Source: JANLQX01 sp043775075 (lineage in GTDB: Bacteria > Actinomycetota > Acidimicrobiia > Acidimicrobiales > JANYDT01). From it: a DNA stretch of 6,413 bases. The notes beneath the pieces are model-generated. The model ran no database searches and had not been told where the DNA came from. It saw nothing but the letters and a program-made list of their open reading frames with translations. Positions 1 to 5,900 of the stretch are shown here, piece by piece; position 1 is the stretch's first letter; each line of letters opens with the position of its first letter. A program made the translations under genes and the position numbers. The stretch is taken from assembly GCA_043775075.1 (NCBI GenBank), contig JAYVSS010000279.1, forward strand, positions 1-6,413, read 5' to 3'.

Positions 1-85
1 TTTGGTTTGGTTTGGTTTGGTTTGGTTTGGTTTGGTTTGGTTTGGTTTGGTTTGGTTTGGTTTGGTTTGGTTTGGTTTGGTTTGG
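1..85. repeat. Perfect (TTTGG)17 tandem repeat at window edge
   Basis: Seventeen uninterrupted copies of the pentamer TTTGG start at base 1, so the array may be longer outside the window. Read on the minus strand, which is the direction of the whole gene cluster, it is CCAAA repeated and would lie in the 3' region of any transcript that runs past glmS. Neither strand contains a stop codon in any frame: the forward reading cycles Phe-Gly-Leu-Val-Trp and the reverse Pro-Asn-Gln-Thr-Lys. Because the unit is 5 bases, a change in copy number would shift any reading frame crossing it. It could be a real microsatellite or an assembly or sequencing artefact at a contig end; the sequence alone does not decide this. 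Confidence 0.97.
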
Positions 86-102
86 AATTGGAACTGGATT
101 GG
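86..102. repeat. Degenerate units bordering the TTTGG array
   Basis: The perfect array gives way to three imperfect units on the glmS side: AATTGG (86-91), AACTGG (92-97) and ATTGG (98-102). Each keeps the terminal TGG, but unit length and the first bases vary. This looks like the decayed edge of the tandem array, or the seed from which it expanded. The last bases overlap the foot of the following stem-loop. Confidence 0.6.
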
Positions 103-145
103 CCCCGCTGGCCTACGCACCCACTCGCCGGCCAAAGGGCGGGGC
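102..145 (-). terminator. Stem-loop downstream of glmS, possible atypical terminator
   Basis: GCCCCGC at 102-108 pairs with GCGGGGC at 139-145. TGGCC at 109-113 pairs with GGCCA at 130-134, with a 4-base bulge (135-138) and a 16-base loop. The structure starts 18 bases after the glmS stop codon, where a transcription terminator is expected. No T-run follows it on the minus strand; the next bases are C- and A-rich. It may therefore be an inefficient terminator, a barrier protecting the 3' end of the mRNA, or simply GC-rich pairing. Confidence 0.4.
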
Positions 146-163
146 TCGCGGTGGAGGCGGGCG

Positions 164-2011
164 TTATTCGACGGTGACGGTTTTGGCGAGGTTGCGAGGC
201 TTGTCCACGTCGAGGCCCTTGGCTTTGGCCAGGGCGTAGGCAAAGATCTGCAGCGGCACCACGTTGACCGCGGGCATGAACAGCTCGGCGTTGGACGGGA
301 GCGACGGCACCCACAGCACTTCGTCGGCCTGGGCCTCGGTCTCGTGGTCACCTTCGTTGGCGACCAACACGATGGTCGCGCCACGGGCGCGCATCTCCTG
401 CATGTTCGACAGCATCTTGGCGTGCAATCGTCCCCGCGTGGCGATGCCGATGACGACGCTCCCCGGCTCGATCAACGCAATCGGTCCGTGCTTCATCTCG
501 CCCGCCGGATACGCCTCGGCGCGAACATACGAAATCTCTTTCAGCTTCAGCGCTCCTTCGAGCGCCGTCGGGTAGCCGGTGTTGCGGCCGAGGAAGAAGA
601 AGTCCCGGGTGTCGGCGAAACGATTGGCCAGCGCCGTGATGTGATCAGTGTGCGCCAGTGCTGCTTCGACCTTTTCCGGCAGTGATTCAAGGATCTCCAG
701 CAGTGCCTTGATCTCGCCCGGGTGCTGGGTATTGCGAACCTGGGCGAGATAGAGTGCGAGCAACTGCATCGCCACGATCTGAGCGAGGTGCGTCTTCGTG
801 GCCGCCACGCCGATCTCCGGACCAGCGTGGGTGTAGAGCACAGCGTCGGCTTCGCGAGCCATCGAGGAATCGACAACGTTGCTTACGGTGAGCACCTTGG
901 CGTTGTTCGTTGCCGAGCGCGCATAACGAATGGCCTCCATGGTGTCGAGCGACTCGCCCGACTGACTGATGCCAACGACCAAGGTGGACGGCCCGAGCAC
1001 GGGATCGCGGTAACGAAACTCCGAGGCGACGTCGACCTCGCACGGCATGCGGGTCCAGTGTTCGATGGCGTACTTGGCCACGAGACCGGCATAGAAACTT
1101 GTTCCGCACCCAACGATCGAAACCCGATCGATCTTGCGGAGATCGTCGATCGTGAGACGCATCTCATCGAGTACGAGAGAACCATCAGCGCGCGTACGAC
1201 TACGCAGCGTTTCGGTGATCGCCGCCGGCTGCTCATGAATTTCCTTCAGCATGAAGTCCGGATAGCCGCCCTTCTCCGCCGCTTCGAGGTCCCAGGTGAT
1301 GTGGCGCGCCTGGGGCTGCACGACCGTACCGTCGAGCGTGGTGACCACAATCGATCCGGGTCGAACCTCAACAACATTGTCGTCTTCGATCACATAGATC
1401 TCGCGAGTCTCGGAAAGAATCGCGGGGATATCGGAAGCCAGCAGACCGAGCGTGTCAGTACGTCCACATATTAATGGCGAGCCACGGCGCGCGCCGATTA
1501 CTAAGTCCGGCTGGTCGGCATGGAGGACGGCGATGGCGAAACTGCCCTCGACTTGGCGCAGCGCCGACCGCACCGCGTCGGCCAATCGCAAGCCCGAGTC
1601 AACCTCGATACCAACGAGATGAGCCAGCACCTCGGTGTCGGTCTCCGACGAAAACGTGTGGCCATTGGCGATCATCGCCGCCTTGAGGTCGAGGTAGTTC
1701 TCGATGATGCCGTTGTGGACGATCGCCACCTTGCCGCGGTGGTCAACGTGGGGATGGGCGTTGCGATCCACGGGCTTGCCATGGGTGGCCCACCGCGTGT
1801 GCCCGATGCCCGTGGTCGGTCCAGTCGGCGCCGAGTCGCCGAGCGAATCAACGAGTACGGCCAGCTTGCCGGCCTTTTTCTCCATCCACAGCCCGTCTTG
1901 CTGCAGGACGACACCGGCGGAGTCGTAGCCCCGGTACTCCAGTCGGGCCAGTCCATTCAGAAGAATCGGCAGAGCTGATGGCGCGCCGGTTACCGCAACG
2001 ATTCCACACAT
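164..2011 (-). CDS. glmS: Glutamine--fructose-6-phosphate aminotransferase (isomerizing)
   Basis: This cytoplasmic enzyme converts fructose-6-phosphate and glutamine to glucosamine-6-phosphate and glutamate, the first committed step towards UDP-GlcNAc and peptidoglycan. The 615-residue protein is complete and close to the usual length (about 610). Residues 1-240 form a class II glutamine amidotransferase domain: Cys2 follows Met1 and becomes the N-terminal nucleophile after Met removal, with EYRGYDSAG (25-33), HTRWATHG (71-78) and the Asn100-Gly101 pair. Two SIS sugar-isomerase domains follow, with VGCGTSFYAG (300-309), SQSGES (349-354) and EGALKLKEISY (485-495). Glu492, His508 and Lys610 match known isomerase active-site positions, and the C-terminus DVDKPRNLAK...VE is canonical. 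The frame stays open for 52 codons upstream, but the start at 2011 is fixed by the required MCGIV N-terminus and an adjacent ribosome binding site. It is the last gene of the cluster and has its own 174-base leader. Confidence 0.98.
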   Translation of the reverse strand: MCGIVAVTGAPSALPILLNGLARLEYRGYDSAGVVLQQDGLWMEKKAGKLAVLVDSLGDSAPTGPTTGIGHTRWATHGKPVDRNAHPHVDHRGKVAIVHNGIIENYLDLKAAMIANGHTFSSETDTEVLAHLVGIEVDSGLRLADAVRSALRQVEGSFAIAVLHADQPDLVIGARRGSPLICGRTDTLGLLASDIPAILSETREIYVIEDDNVVEVRPGSIVVTTLDGTVVQPQARHITWDLEAAEKGGYPDFMLKEIHEQPAAITETLRSRTRADGSLVLDEMRLTIDDLRKIDRVSIVGCGTSFYAGLVAKYAIEHWTRMPCEVDVASEFRYRDPVLGPSTLVVGISQSGESLDTMEAIRYARSATNNAKVLTVSNVVDSSMAREADAVLYTHAGPEIGVAATKTHLAQIVAMQLLALYLAQVRNTQHPGEIKALLEILESLPEKVEAALAHTDHITALANRFADTRDFFFLGRNTGYPTALEGALKLKEISYVRAEAYPAGEMKHGPIALIEPGSVVIGIATRGRLHAKMLSNMQEMRARGATIVLVANEGDHETEAQADEVLWVPSLPSNAELFMPAVNVVPLQIFAYALAKAKGLDVDKPRNLAKTVTVE

Positions 2012-2016
2012 GGTGA

Positions 2017-2023
2017 CCACCTT
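2017..2023 (-). promoter_or_regulatory. glmS ribosome binding site
   Basis: AAGGTGG on the minus strand matches the AAGGAGG consensus at six of seven positions and lies 5 bases before the ATG at 2011. It supports that start over the longer open frame beginning at 2167, and gives the Cys residue that class II amidotransferases need directly after Met. Confidence 0.85.
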
Positions 2024-2185
2024 GAGATTGTCTGACCGGCGAACAGGCCGGTGGTTGAAGGGTTCGGCGATTGCGCCGAGGCGAGATGACGCATAGCGCC
2101 CGCCACGAGATTGTTGGCGGGGCGCACGGGCACGCTTGCAGGACCGACGACGCAACTTTGGCGCCAATTATCTTGTATCGGGTCC
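2024..2185 (-). promoter_or_regulatory. Structured glmS leader with three hairpins
   Basis: This is the non-coding stretch between the stop codon of the small gene and the glmS ribosome binding site. On the minus strand it can form three separate hairpins in a row. The first is at 2096-2125: a 10-bp stem with one bulged base and a 9-base loop. The second is at 2064-2079: a 6-bp stem (TCGGCG/CGCCGA) with a 4-base loop. The third is at 2035-2052: ACCGGC/GCCGGT with a 6-base loop, 11 bases upstream of the ribosome binding site. None is followed by a T-run, so none is a classical terminator. The pattern fits a folded 5' leader, but GC-rich spacers form hairpins by chance. It does not match the glmS ribozyme. 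Confidence 0.4.
2158..2172 (-). promoter_or_regulatory. Candidate -10 element beside a 10-bp palindrome
   Basis: GATAAT on the minus strand (2172-2167) matches five of six bases of the TATAAT -10 consensus, and TTGGCGCCAA (2158-2167) is a perfect 10-bp palindrome that overlaps its end. No convincing -35 element is seen about 17 bases upstream. If this is a promoter, transcription would begin near 2160 inside the palindrome and give glmS a leader of about 150 bases, and the palindrome would sit where a repressor could act. This is inferred from position and sequence only. Confidence 0.3.
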
Positions 2186-2554
2186 TTAGCCGTTTTTGGC
2201 GGCGAAGCGGGCGCGAGCCGCCCGGGAGCGCTCAAGAAGATGCCCCGGAACTCCGCCGACATCGGCACTGGCGGTGACGCCTGGTGCGCCACCTTCGATG
2301 GCGGCGACGGCAGTGGACGCAGCCGCGGGCACAACCACGTCGTGACGGCGCTCCCACTCGGCCGGGGTGGCCAGCTTCGTTCGACCGAGCGTGCCGACCC
2401 GCTGACCGTTGTCAAACCACACCCAGTACCGGATCCACGAGAGGCCCTGGACGTGGATGACCTTGCCCGTGGACCCTTGCGGCACGCCGCGCATTTCCAC
2501 GGTCGCAACGACAGGAGTTCCAACGGTGAGCTCATCGGTAGCAGTGGCGGGCAT
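2186..2554 (-). CDS. Small protein of unknown function, SH3-like core
   Basis: This encodes 122 residues of unassigned function. Residues 11-64 look like a small all-beta barrel: alternating hydrophobic strands separated by glycine turns, with GSTGKVIHV (28-35), the aromatic run WIRYWVWFDNG (40-50) and RVGTLGRTKL (52-61). The pattern resembles SH3/KOW-type barrels, which often bind nucleic acid, ribosomes or proteins. Residues 70-104 are a low-complexity Ala/Val/Gly linker. The C-terminus (VPGHLLERSRAARARFAAKNG, 102-122) looks like a basic amphipathic helix. There is no signal peptide or membrane segment, so it is probably cytoplasmic. The ATG at 2554 has no clear Shine-Dalgarno sequence; the start may be leaderless. 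It lies 60 bases after the ATPase gene and 174 bases before glmS. High GC and a conserved-looking core argue for a real gene, but its role is open. Confidence 0.8.
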   Translation of the reverse strand: MPATATDELTVGTPVVATVEMRGVPQGSTGKVIHVQGLSWIRYWVWFDNGQRVGTLGRTKLATPAEWERRHDVVVPAAASTAVAAIEGGAPGVTASADVGGVPGHLLERSRAARARFAAKNG

Positions 2555-2563
2555 GAGGAACAG

Positions 2564-2569
2564 AGGTTA
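2564..2569 (-). promoter_or_regulatory. Possible -10 element for a leaderless start
   Basis: TAACCT on the minus strand fits the TANNNT pattern common in actinobacterial -10 elements and ends 9 bases before the ATG at 2554. This spacing would start transcription within a few bases of the codon, which fits the absence of a Shine-Dalgarno sequence. There is no recognisable -35 element, so the call is weak. Confidence 0.25.
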
Positions 2570-2614
2570 CTGGCATCGCCACGCCGACCCGCGACCGGGT
2601 CACTACCCGACCCG

Positions 2615-3985
2615 CTACTGCGCCGCGCCGACGACACCGACGACACCGACGGCCCCGCTCATCTCCGGCGAGAGCGAGCTCACGACCTCGTGATCATCGT
2701 TCCAATCGTCACTCGATCCCACGGTGAAGTACAACTCCGCCGCCGCCCACAGATGGCGGCGGTCAATCTCGTAAGGGGTGCGCTCGTACTCGCAGATTGA
2801 CCGGACAATTCGAAAAAGGTCATGCGGGTACGTTGGATACAAACGGCTACGACCAAACTCTCGACATACTGTGCGGACCAACCAGGCCGAGTCTTCCTCC
2901 ATTTGAAGTCCATATTTCTCCGCCGCCATTTCGACAATTAGATCAAATTCTTCGGTGGTTGTTGCACCGACGAAAATCTTGTTTTGGATACGCCGGAAGA
3001 AGGCATCATCGCCGAGTTTCATGGGATCGAGGTTCGTCGAGAAAACAACCAGAACCTCGAATGGGATGACAAACTTCAGTCCGCTGTCAAGCGAGAGGTA
3101 GTCGATCCGGCGCTCCAGCGGGACGATCCATCGGTTCAGCAACGCACCCGGTTGAATCAACTGACGACCGAAGTCGTCTATCAGCAGCACCCCGTTGTTC
3201 GCTCTCATCTGCAACGGGGCGGAGTACACGTTGGAGACGGGATCGCGCTTGAGCTGCAGCATCGAAAGCTCCAGCTCGCCACCGGCGACCACCAGAGGAC
3301 GTTCACAGACAATCCAGCGAGGGTCAAATCCCGCGGGCTGATTCGTCACCGGCTTGTGCAGCGTTGGATCGAACACCGTGATGATCGAGCCGTCCACCTC
3401 GATGGCGTGGGGGATCACGATCCAGTCGTTGTAGAGACGCACCAACCGCTCAGAAAGTGAGGTCTTCCCCGTTCCGGCCGGCCCGTAGAAGAAGATCGAT
3501 CGCTGGGCGACGAACGCTGGACCGATCCGGTCGATCGTCCGCTGAGAAAGAACAAGATCAGCAAATGCGGCATTGACGATCGCCGAATTGATATTGATTT
3601 CCGGACGGAGCTCATGACAAATCTTCTGGTAGCGGGTCAGACTGACCGGCGCTATGCCGCTATAGGCGCAACGGTTGTACGAAGCCTGAGCTCGCTCGCG
3701 CCCTCGTTCAGTCAGGCTGAACTGGTAATCGTTTCGGTCAAGACCAAGGACGTCGAGAAACTGGCGTGACTTGAGGTCCTCGAACACTGCGGTGACGATG
3801 GTCGGGGAGAGCCCGATCTCCTCAGCCACCTTGCGGATACTGGAGCGTTCAGTACGCAGCCCGCGACGCAAGAAGAGGTCCTCGACGTGCTGGACATCGA
3901 TATCGAGCTCACGTACGGATGTCGGGGCGCGGAGATTTTGGGGAATAAGGCGTTGTACGTCCACTGATGATCTCTTCGACCACAA
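2615..3985 (-). CDS. AAA+ ATPase with N-terminal winged-helix domain
   Basis: This encodes a cytoplasmic P-loop ATPase of 456 residues with no assigned role. Residues 45-100 resemble a winged helix-turn-helix (IRKVAEEIGLSPTIVTAVFEDL, then a wing ending in LTERGRERA). The AAA+ core follows: Walker A GPAGTGKT (168-175), Walker B VLLIDD (266-271), a sensor-1-like FSTN (315-318) and a likely arginine finger in FFRRIQNKI (329-337). EVDGSIITVFDP (196-207), LQMRANNGVLLIDDFGRQ (258-275) and LLNRWIVPLERRIDYL (282-297) recall, from memory, an uncharacterised ATPase group spread across several phyla. The conserved part ends near residue 422; an acidic then Val/Gly-rich tail follows. Without a Met before residue 241, the start must be TTG at 3985 (AAGG 9 bases upstream) or GTG at 3964; the longer form is given. 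It lies 51 bases after glmM. G+C is clearly lower than in the neighbours, which suggests separate ancestry. Confidence 0.9.
   Translation of the reverse strand: MWSKRSSVDVQRLIPQNLRAPTSVRELDIDVQHVEDLFLRRGLRTERSSIRKVAEEIGLSPTIVTAVFEDLKSRQFLDVLGLDRNDYQFSLTERGRERAQASYNRCAYSGIAPVSLTRYQKICHELRPEININSAIVNAAFADLVLSQRTIDRIGPAFVAQRSIFFYGPAGTGKTSLSERLVRLYNDWIVIPHAIEVDGSIITVFDPTLHKPVTNQPAGFDPRWIVCERPLVVAGGELELSMLQLKRDPVSNVYSAPLQMRANNGVLLIDDFGRQLIQPGALLNRWIVPLERRIDYLSLDSGLKFVIPFEVLVVFSTNLDPMKLGDDAFFRRIQNKIFVGATTTEEFDLIVEMAAEKYGLQMEEDSAWLVRTVCREFGRSRLYPTYPHDLFRIVRSICEYERTPYEIDRRHLWAAAELYFTVGSSDDWNDDHEVVSSLSPEMSGAVGVVGVVGAAQ
2629..2653. repeat. Short 9-bp tandem repeat in the ATPase 3' end
   Basis: CGACGACAC occurs twice in tandem (2629-2637, 2638-2646) followed by a partial third copy. 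Because the unit is nine bases, it stays in frame and encodes the Val-Gly-Val-Val-Gly pattern in the last residues of the ATPase. Copy-number changes here would lengthen or shorten the tail by three residues without breaking the frame. Confidence 0.7.
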
Positions 3986-4036
3986 CTGAACGTGCCTTGA
4001 GATGACGCCGGAGTTACCCGTGCAGTTCGGAGGGCG

Positions 4037-5425
4037 CTACGCCATCCCGAGGACCCGTTCTACGGTGGCGCAGAGTTGTTCCGCCGCGGCCGACGCGGCG
4101 AGTTGCGTGGGTGCCTCGACCATGACCCGGACCAGGGCTTCGGTCCCGCTCGGGCGCAGCAGCACGCGGCCCCGCCCGGCCAACTCCTCCTCCACCCGAC
4201 GCACGTCGGCCCAGAGTTCGGTAGCGCCCTCGAGGCGTGACCGATCGACGCCTTTGACGTTGCGAAGAACCTGGGGCAACCGCTCCATGATTCGCCCATG
4301 TTCGGCCAGGGAGCGTTGCGACCGCACCAGAAGATCGGCCACCAGCAGGGCGCTGAGCGTGCCATCGCCGGTGGTGGCGACGTCGGTATTGATCACGTGA
4401 CCTGACTGCTCGCCTCCAAGTGTGAAGCCACCGGCCAGCATTGCTTCAAGCACATAGCGATCACCCACGGCCGTGTCGATGACGTTCACGCCGCGGCCAG
4501 CCATGGCCAGCCGAAATCCCAGGTTGGTCATCACCGTCACCACCACGGTGTCATGGGGCAGGCGACCACGGTCGCGCCGATCGACGGCGAGCATGGCCAG
4601 AATCTGATCCCCGTCGATGAGCGAACCGTCGCTGGCAACGGCGAGCATGCGGTCGGCATCGCCGTCGAACGCGAACCCCACATCGGCACCGTGTTCGAGC
4701 ACTGCGGCTTGGAGTGACTCGGGGTGGGTCGACCCGCAGGCGTCGTTGATATTGGCGCCATCGGGGAGATCGTGCAGCACGTTGACCACCGCGCCGAGGG
4801 CCCGAAACGCCGCTGGTGCAGCATGGACTGCGGCCCCATTGGCCACGTCGAGCACAACCCGCAGACCCGTGAGGGTCCGCTGTTCCAGCGCTCCGACTAG
4901 GTGAGCGACGTAGATCTCAACGAACGTCTCGTCGGCACTCACTCGACCAACATCGGGGCCAACCTTCACGCCCCGAGGTCCGCCCTCACCGACCCCGGCA
5001 TGGTCGGGTGACAGCCCGCTGAGCAACAGCACGTCCAACTCGCGCTCGATGGCCGCCTCCACGGCGTCAGGAAGCTTCATACCCCCGGCGGCGAAGAACT
5101 TGATTCCGTTATCGGCGAACGGATTGTGCGAGGCCGAAATCATCGCCCCGACAACGTGATCTCGCTGGGACGCCAACGCCACAGCGGGCGTGGGGACGAT
5201 TCCCAGATCGATGACGTCGAGACCCTCGGACGTAATGCCCGCGCTCAGCGCGCCGAGGAGCATCGCGCCCGACTGCCGAGTGTCCCGGCCGACGACCACC
5301 CGGGCGTGCGATGCGCCCACGCCGAGCACTCGCGACGCAGCGCGACCGAGGGCCAGGGCCAACTCTGGGGTGAGCTCGGAGTTCGCGACGCCACGCACAC
5401 CATCGGTACCAAATCGAAGACTCAT
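4037..5425 (-). CDS. glmM: Phosphoglucosamine mutase
   Basis: This cytoplasmic enzyme interconverts glucosamine-6-phosphate and glucosamine-1-phosphate, the step between GlmS and GlmU on the way to UDP-GlcNAc. The 462-residue protein has the full alpha-D-phosphohexomutase layout and is near the usual 445-450 length. RFGTDGVRG (4-12) starts domain 1. ISASHNP (96-102) carries the serine that is phosphorylated in the active enzyme (Ser99). DGDADR (254-259) is the Mg2+ loop, GGEQSGH (337-343) the sugar-recognition loop and RPSGTE (424-429) the phosphate-binding loop of domain 4. The frame is open for 12 more codons upstream, but the ATG at 5425 gives the standard N-terminus and the extension would run into the terminator hairpin. 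There is no strong Shine-Dalgarno sequence before this ATG. The gene follows the ribosomal pair, as in many actinobacteria, and lies upstream of the ATPase rather than next to glmS. Confidence 0.97.
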   Translation of the reverse strand: MSLRFGTDGVRGVANSELTPELALALGRAASRVLGVGASHARVVVGRDTRQSGAMLLGALSAGITSEGLDVIDLGIVPTPAVALASQRDHVVGAMISASHNPFADNGIKFFAAGGMKLPDAVEAAIERELDVLLLSGLSPDHAGVGEGGPRGVKVGPDVGRVSADETFVEIYVAHLVGALEQRTLTGLRVVLDVANGAAVHAAPAAFRALGAVVNVLHDLPDGANINDACGSTHPESLQAAVLEHGADVGFAFDGDADRMLAVASDGSLIDGDQILAMLAVDRRDRGRLPHDTVVVTVMTNLGFRLAMAGRGVNVIDTAVGDRYVLEAMLAGGFTLGGEQSGHVINTDVATTGDGTLSALLVADLLVRSQRSLAEHGRIMERLPQVLRNVKGVDRSRLEGATELWADVRRVEEELAGRGRVLLRPSGTEALVRVMVEAPTQLAASAAAEQLCATVERVLGMA

Positions 5426-5453
5426 AGCCACGCAATCAAACCGTTTTGGGCGG

Positions 5454-5489
5454 AAAAGCACGACGGCCCCCGGTGAAACCGAGGGCCGT
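5454..5489 (-). terminator. Intrinsic terminator after rpsI
   Basis: On the minus strand ACGGCCCTCGG (5489-5479) and CCGGGGGCCGT (5473-5463) form an 11-bp stem with one G-U pair around a 5-base loop, TTTCA. TTTT follows at 5457-5454, after five intervening bases. The hairpin starts 12 bases after the rpsI stop codon, so it probably ends or attenuates the rplM-rpsI transcript. The T-run is short and offset, so some read-through into glmM is likely. On the plus strand no T-run follows the hairpin. Confidence 0.72.
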
Positions 5490-5501
5490 GGGAAGCGATG
5501 G

Positions 5502-5894
5502 TTAGCGCTTCGAGTACTGAGGAGCCTTGCGGGCCTTCTTGAGGCCGTACTTCTTCGATTCCTTCTTGCGATCGTCGCGAGTAAGGAAGCCGGCCTTTTT
5601 CAGCGCCGGACGACGCTCGGGATCGAGCTCAATGAGGGCCCGGGCAATGCCGAGGCGAAGCGCTCCAGCCTGGCCGGAGACGCCGCCACCGTCCATGGTG
5701 ACGTTGATATCAAACGCTTCGAGCGTTTCGGTGAGCCGCAGGGGCTCGGTGGCGATCATCCGGAGGAGCTCCGACGGGAGGTACTCGACGATCGGGCGGT
5801 CGTTGATGACGATGACACCAGAACCGGCGCGAACGCTGACTCGGGCGACGGCACGCTTGCGGCGGCCGGTGGCCTGGACGAGAGGAAGGGACAC
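5502..5894 (-). CDS. rpsI: 30S ribosomal protein S9 (uS9)
   Basis: uS9 is part of the small-subunit head, and its basic C-terminal tail reaches the P-site tRNA. The 130-residue protein is full length. It begins with the ATGRRKRAVARV segment (8-19), carries the family signature GGGVSGQAGALRLGIARAL (69-87), and ends in the near-invariant KARKAPQYSKR (120-130) with the terminal Ser-Lys-Arg that contacts tRNA. The start is GTG at 5894, set by AGGAG 6 bases upstream. It lies 13 bases after rplM and must be cotranscribed and probably translated with it; a hairpin terminator follows. Nothing unusual is seen. Confidence 0.98.
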   Translation of the reverse strand: MSLPLVQATGRRKRAVARVSVRAGSGVIVINDRPIVEYLPSELLRMIATEPLRLTETLEAFDINVTMDGGGVSGQAGALRLGIARALIELDPERRPALKKAGFLTRDDRKKESKKYGLKKARKAPQYSKR

Positions 5895-5900
5895 GTGTTG

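Noticed and set aside
2..685. Plus-strand frame of 227 codons through the TTTGG repeat and glmS 3' end
   Set aside because: Its N-terminal Leu-Val-Trp-Phe-Gly repeats come from the stop-free tandem array, and the remainder is antisense to well-conserved glmS codons. It has no family features and no ribosome binding site of its own.
722..1474. Plus-strand frame of 250 codons antisense to glmS
   Set aside because: Long antisense frames are common opposite GC-rich genes; the product shows no domain-like pattern and the opposite strand encodes a complete GlmS.
2012..2167. N-terminal extension of GlmS by 52 residues
   Set aside because: The frame is open, but class II amidotransferases need Cys directly after Met, and the ATG at 2011 has a well-placed ribosome binding site. 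The extension is Arg-rich and unlike the family.
2012..2185. A glmS ribozyme/riboswitch upstream of glmS
   Set aside because: The spacer has a suggestive length and contains GCGCCA, as in the ribozyme cleavage region, but the following bases do not match the expected core, and no counterpart of the conserved downstream pseudoknot segments can be found.
2596..2609. Hairpin CGGGT-CACT-ACCCG between the ATPase and the small gene
   Set aside because: The stem is only 5 bp and no T-run follows on either strand; this is expected by chance in GC-rich sequence.
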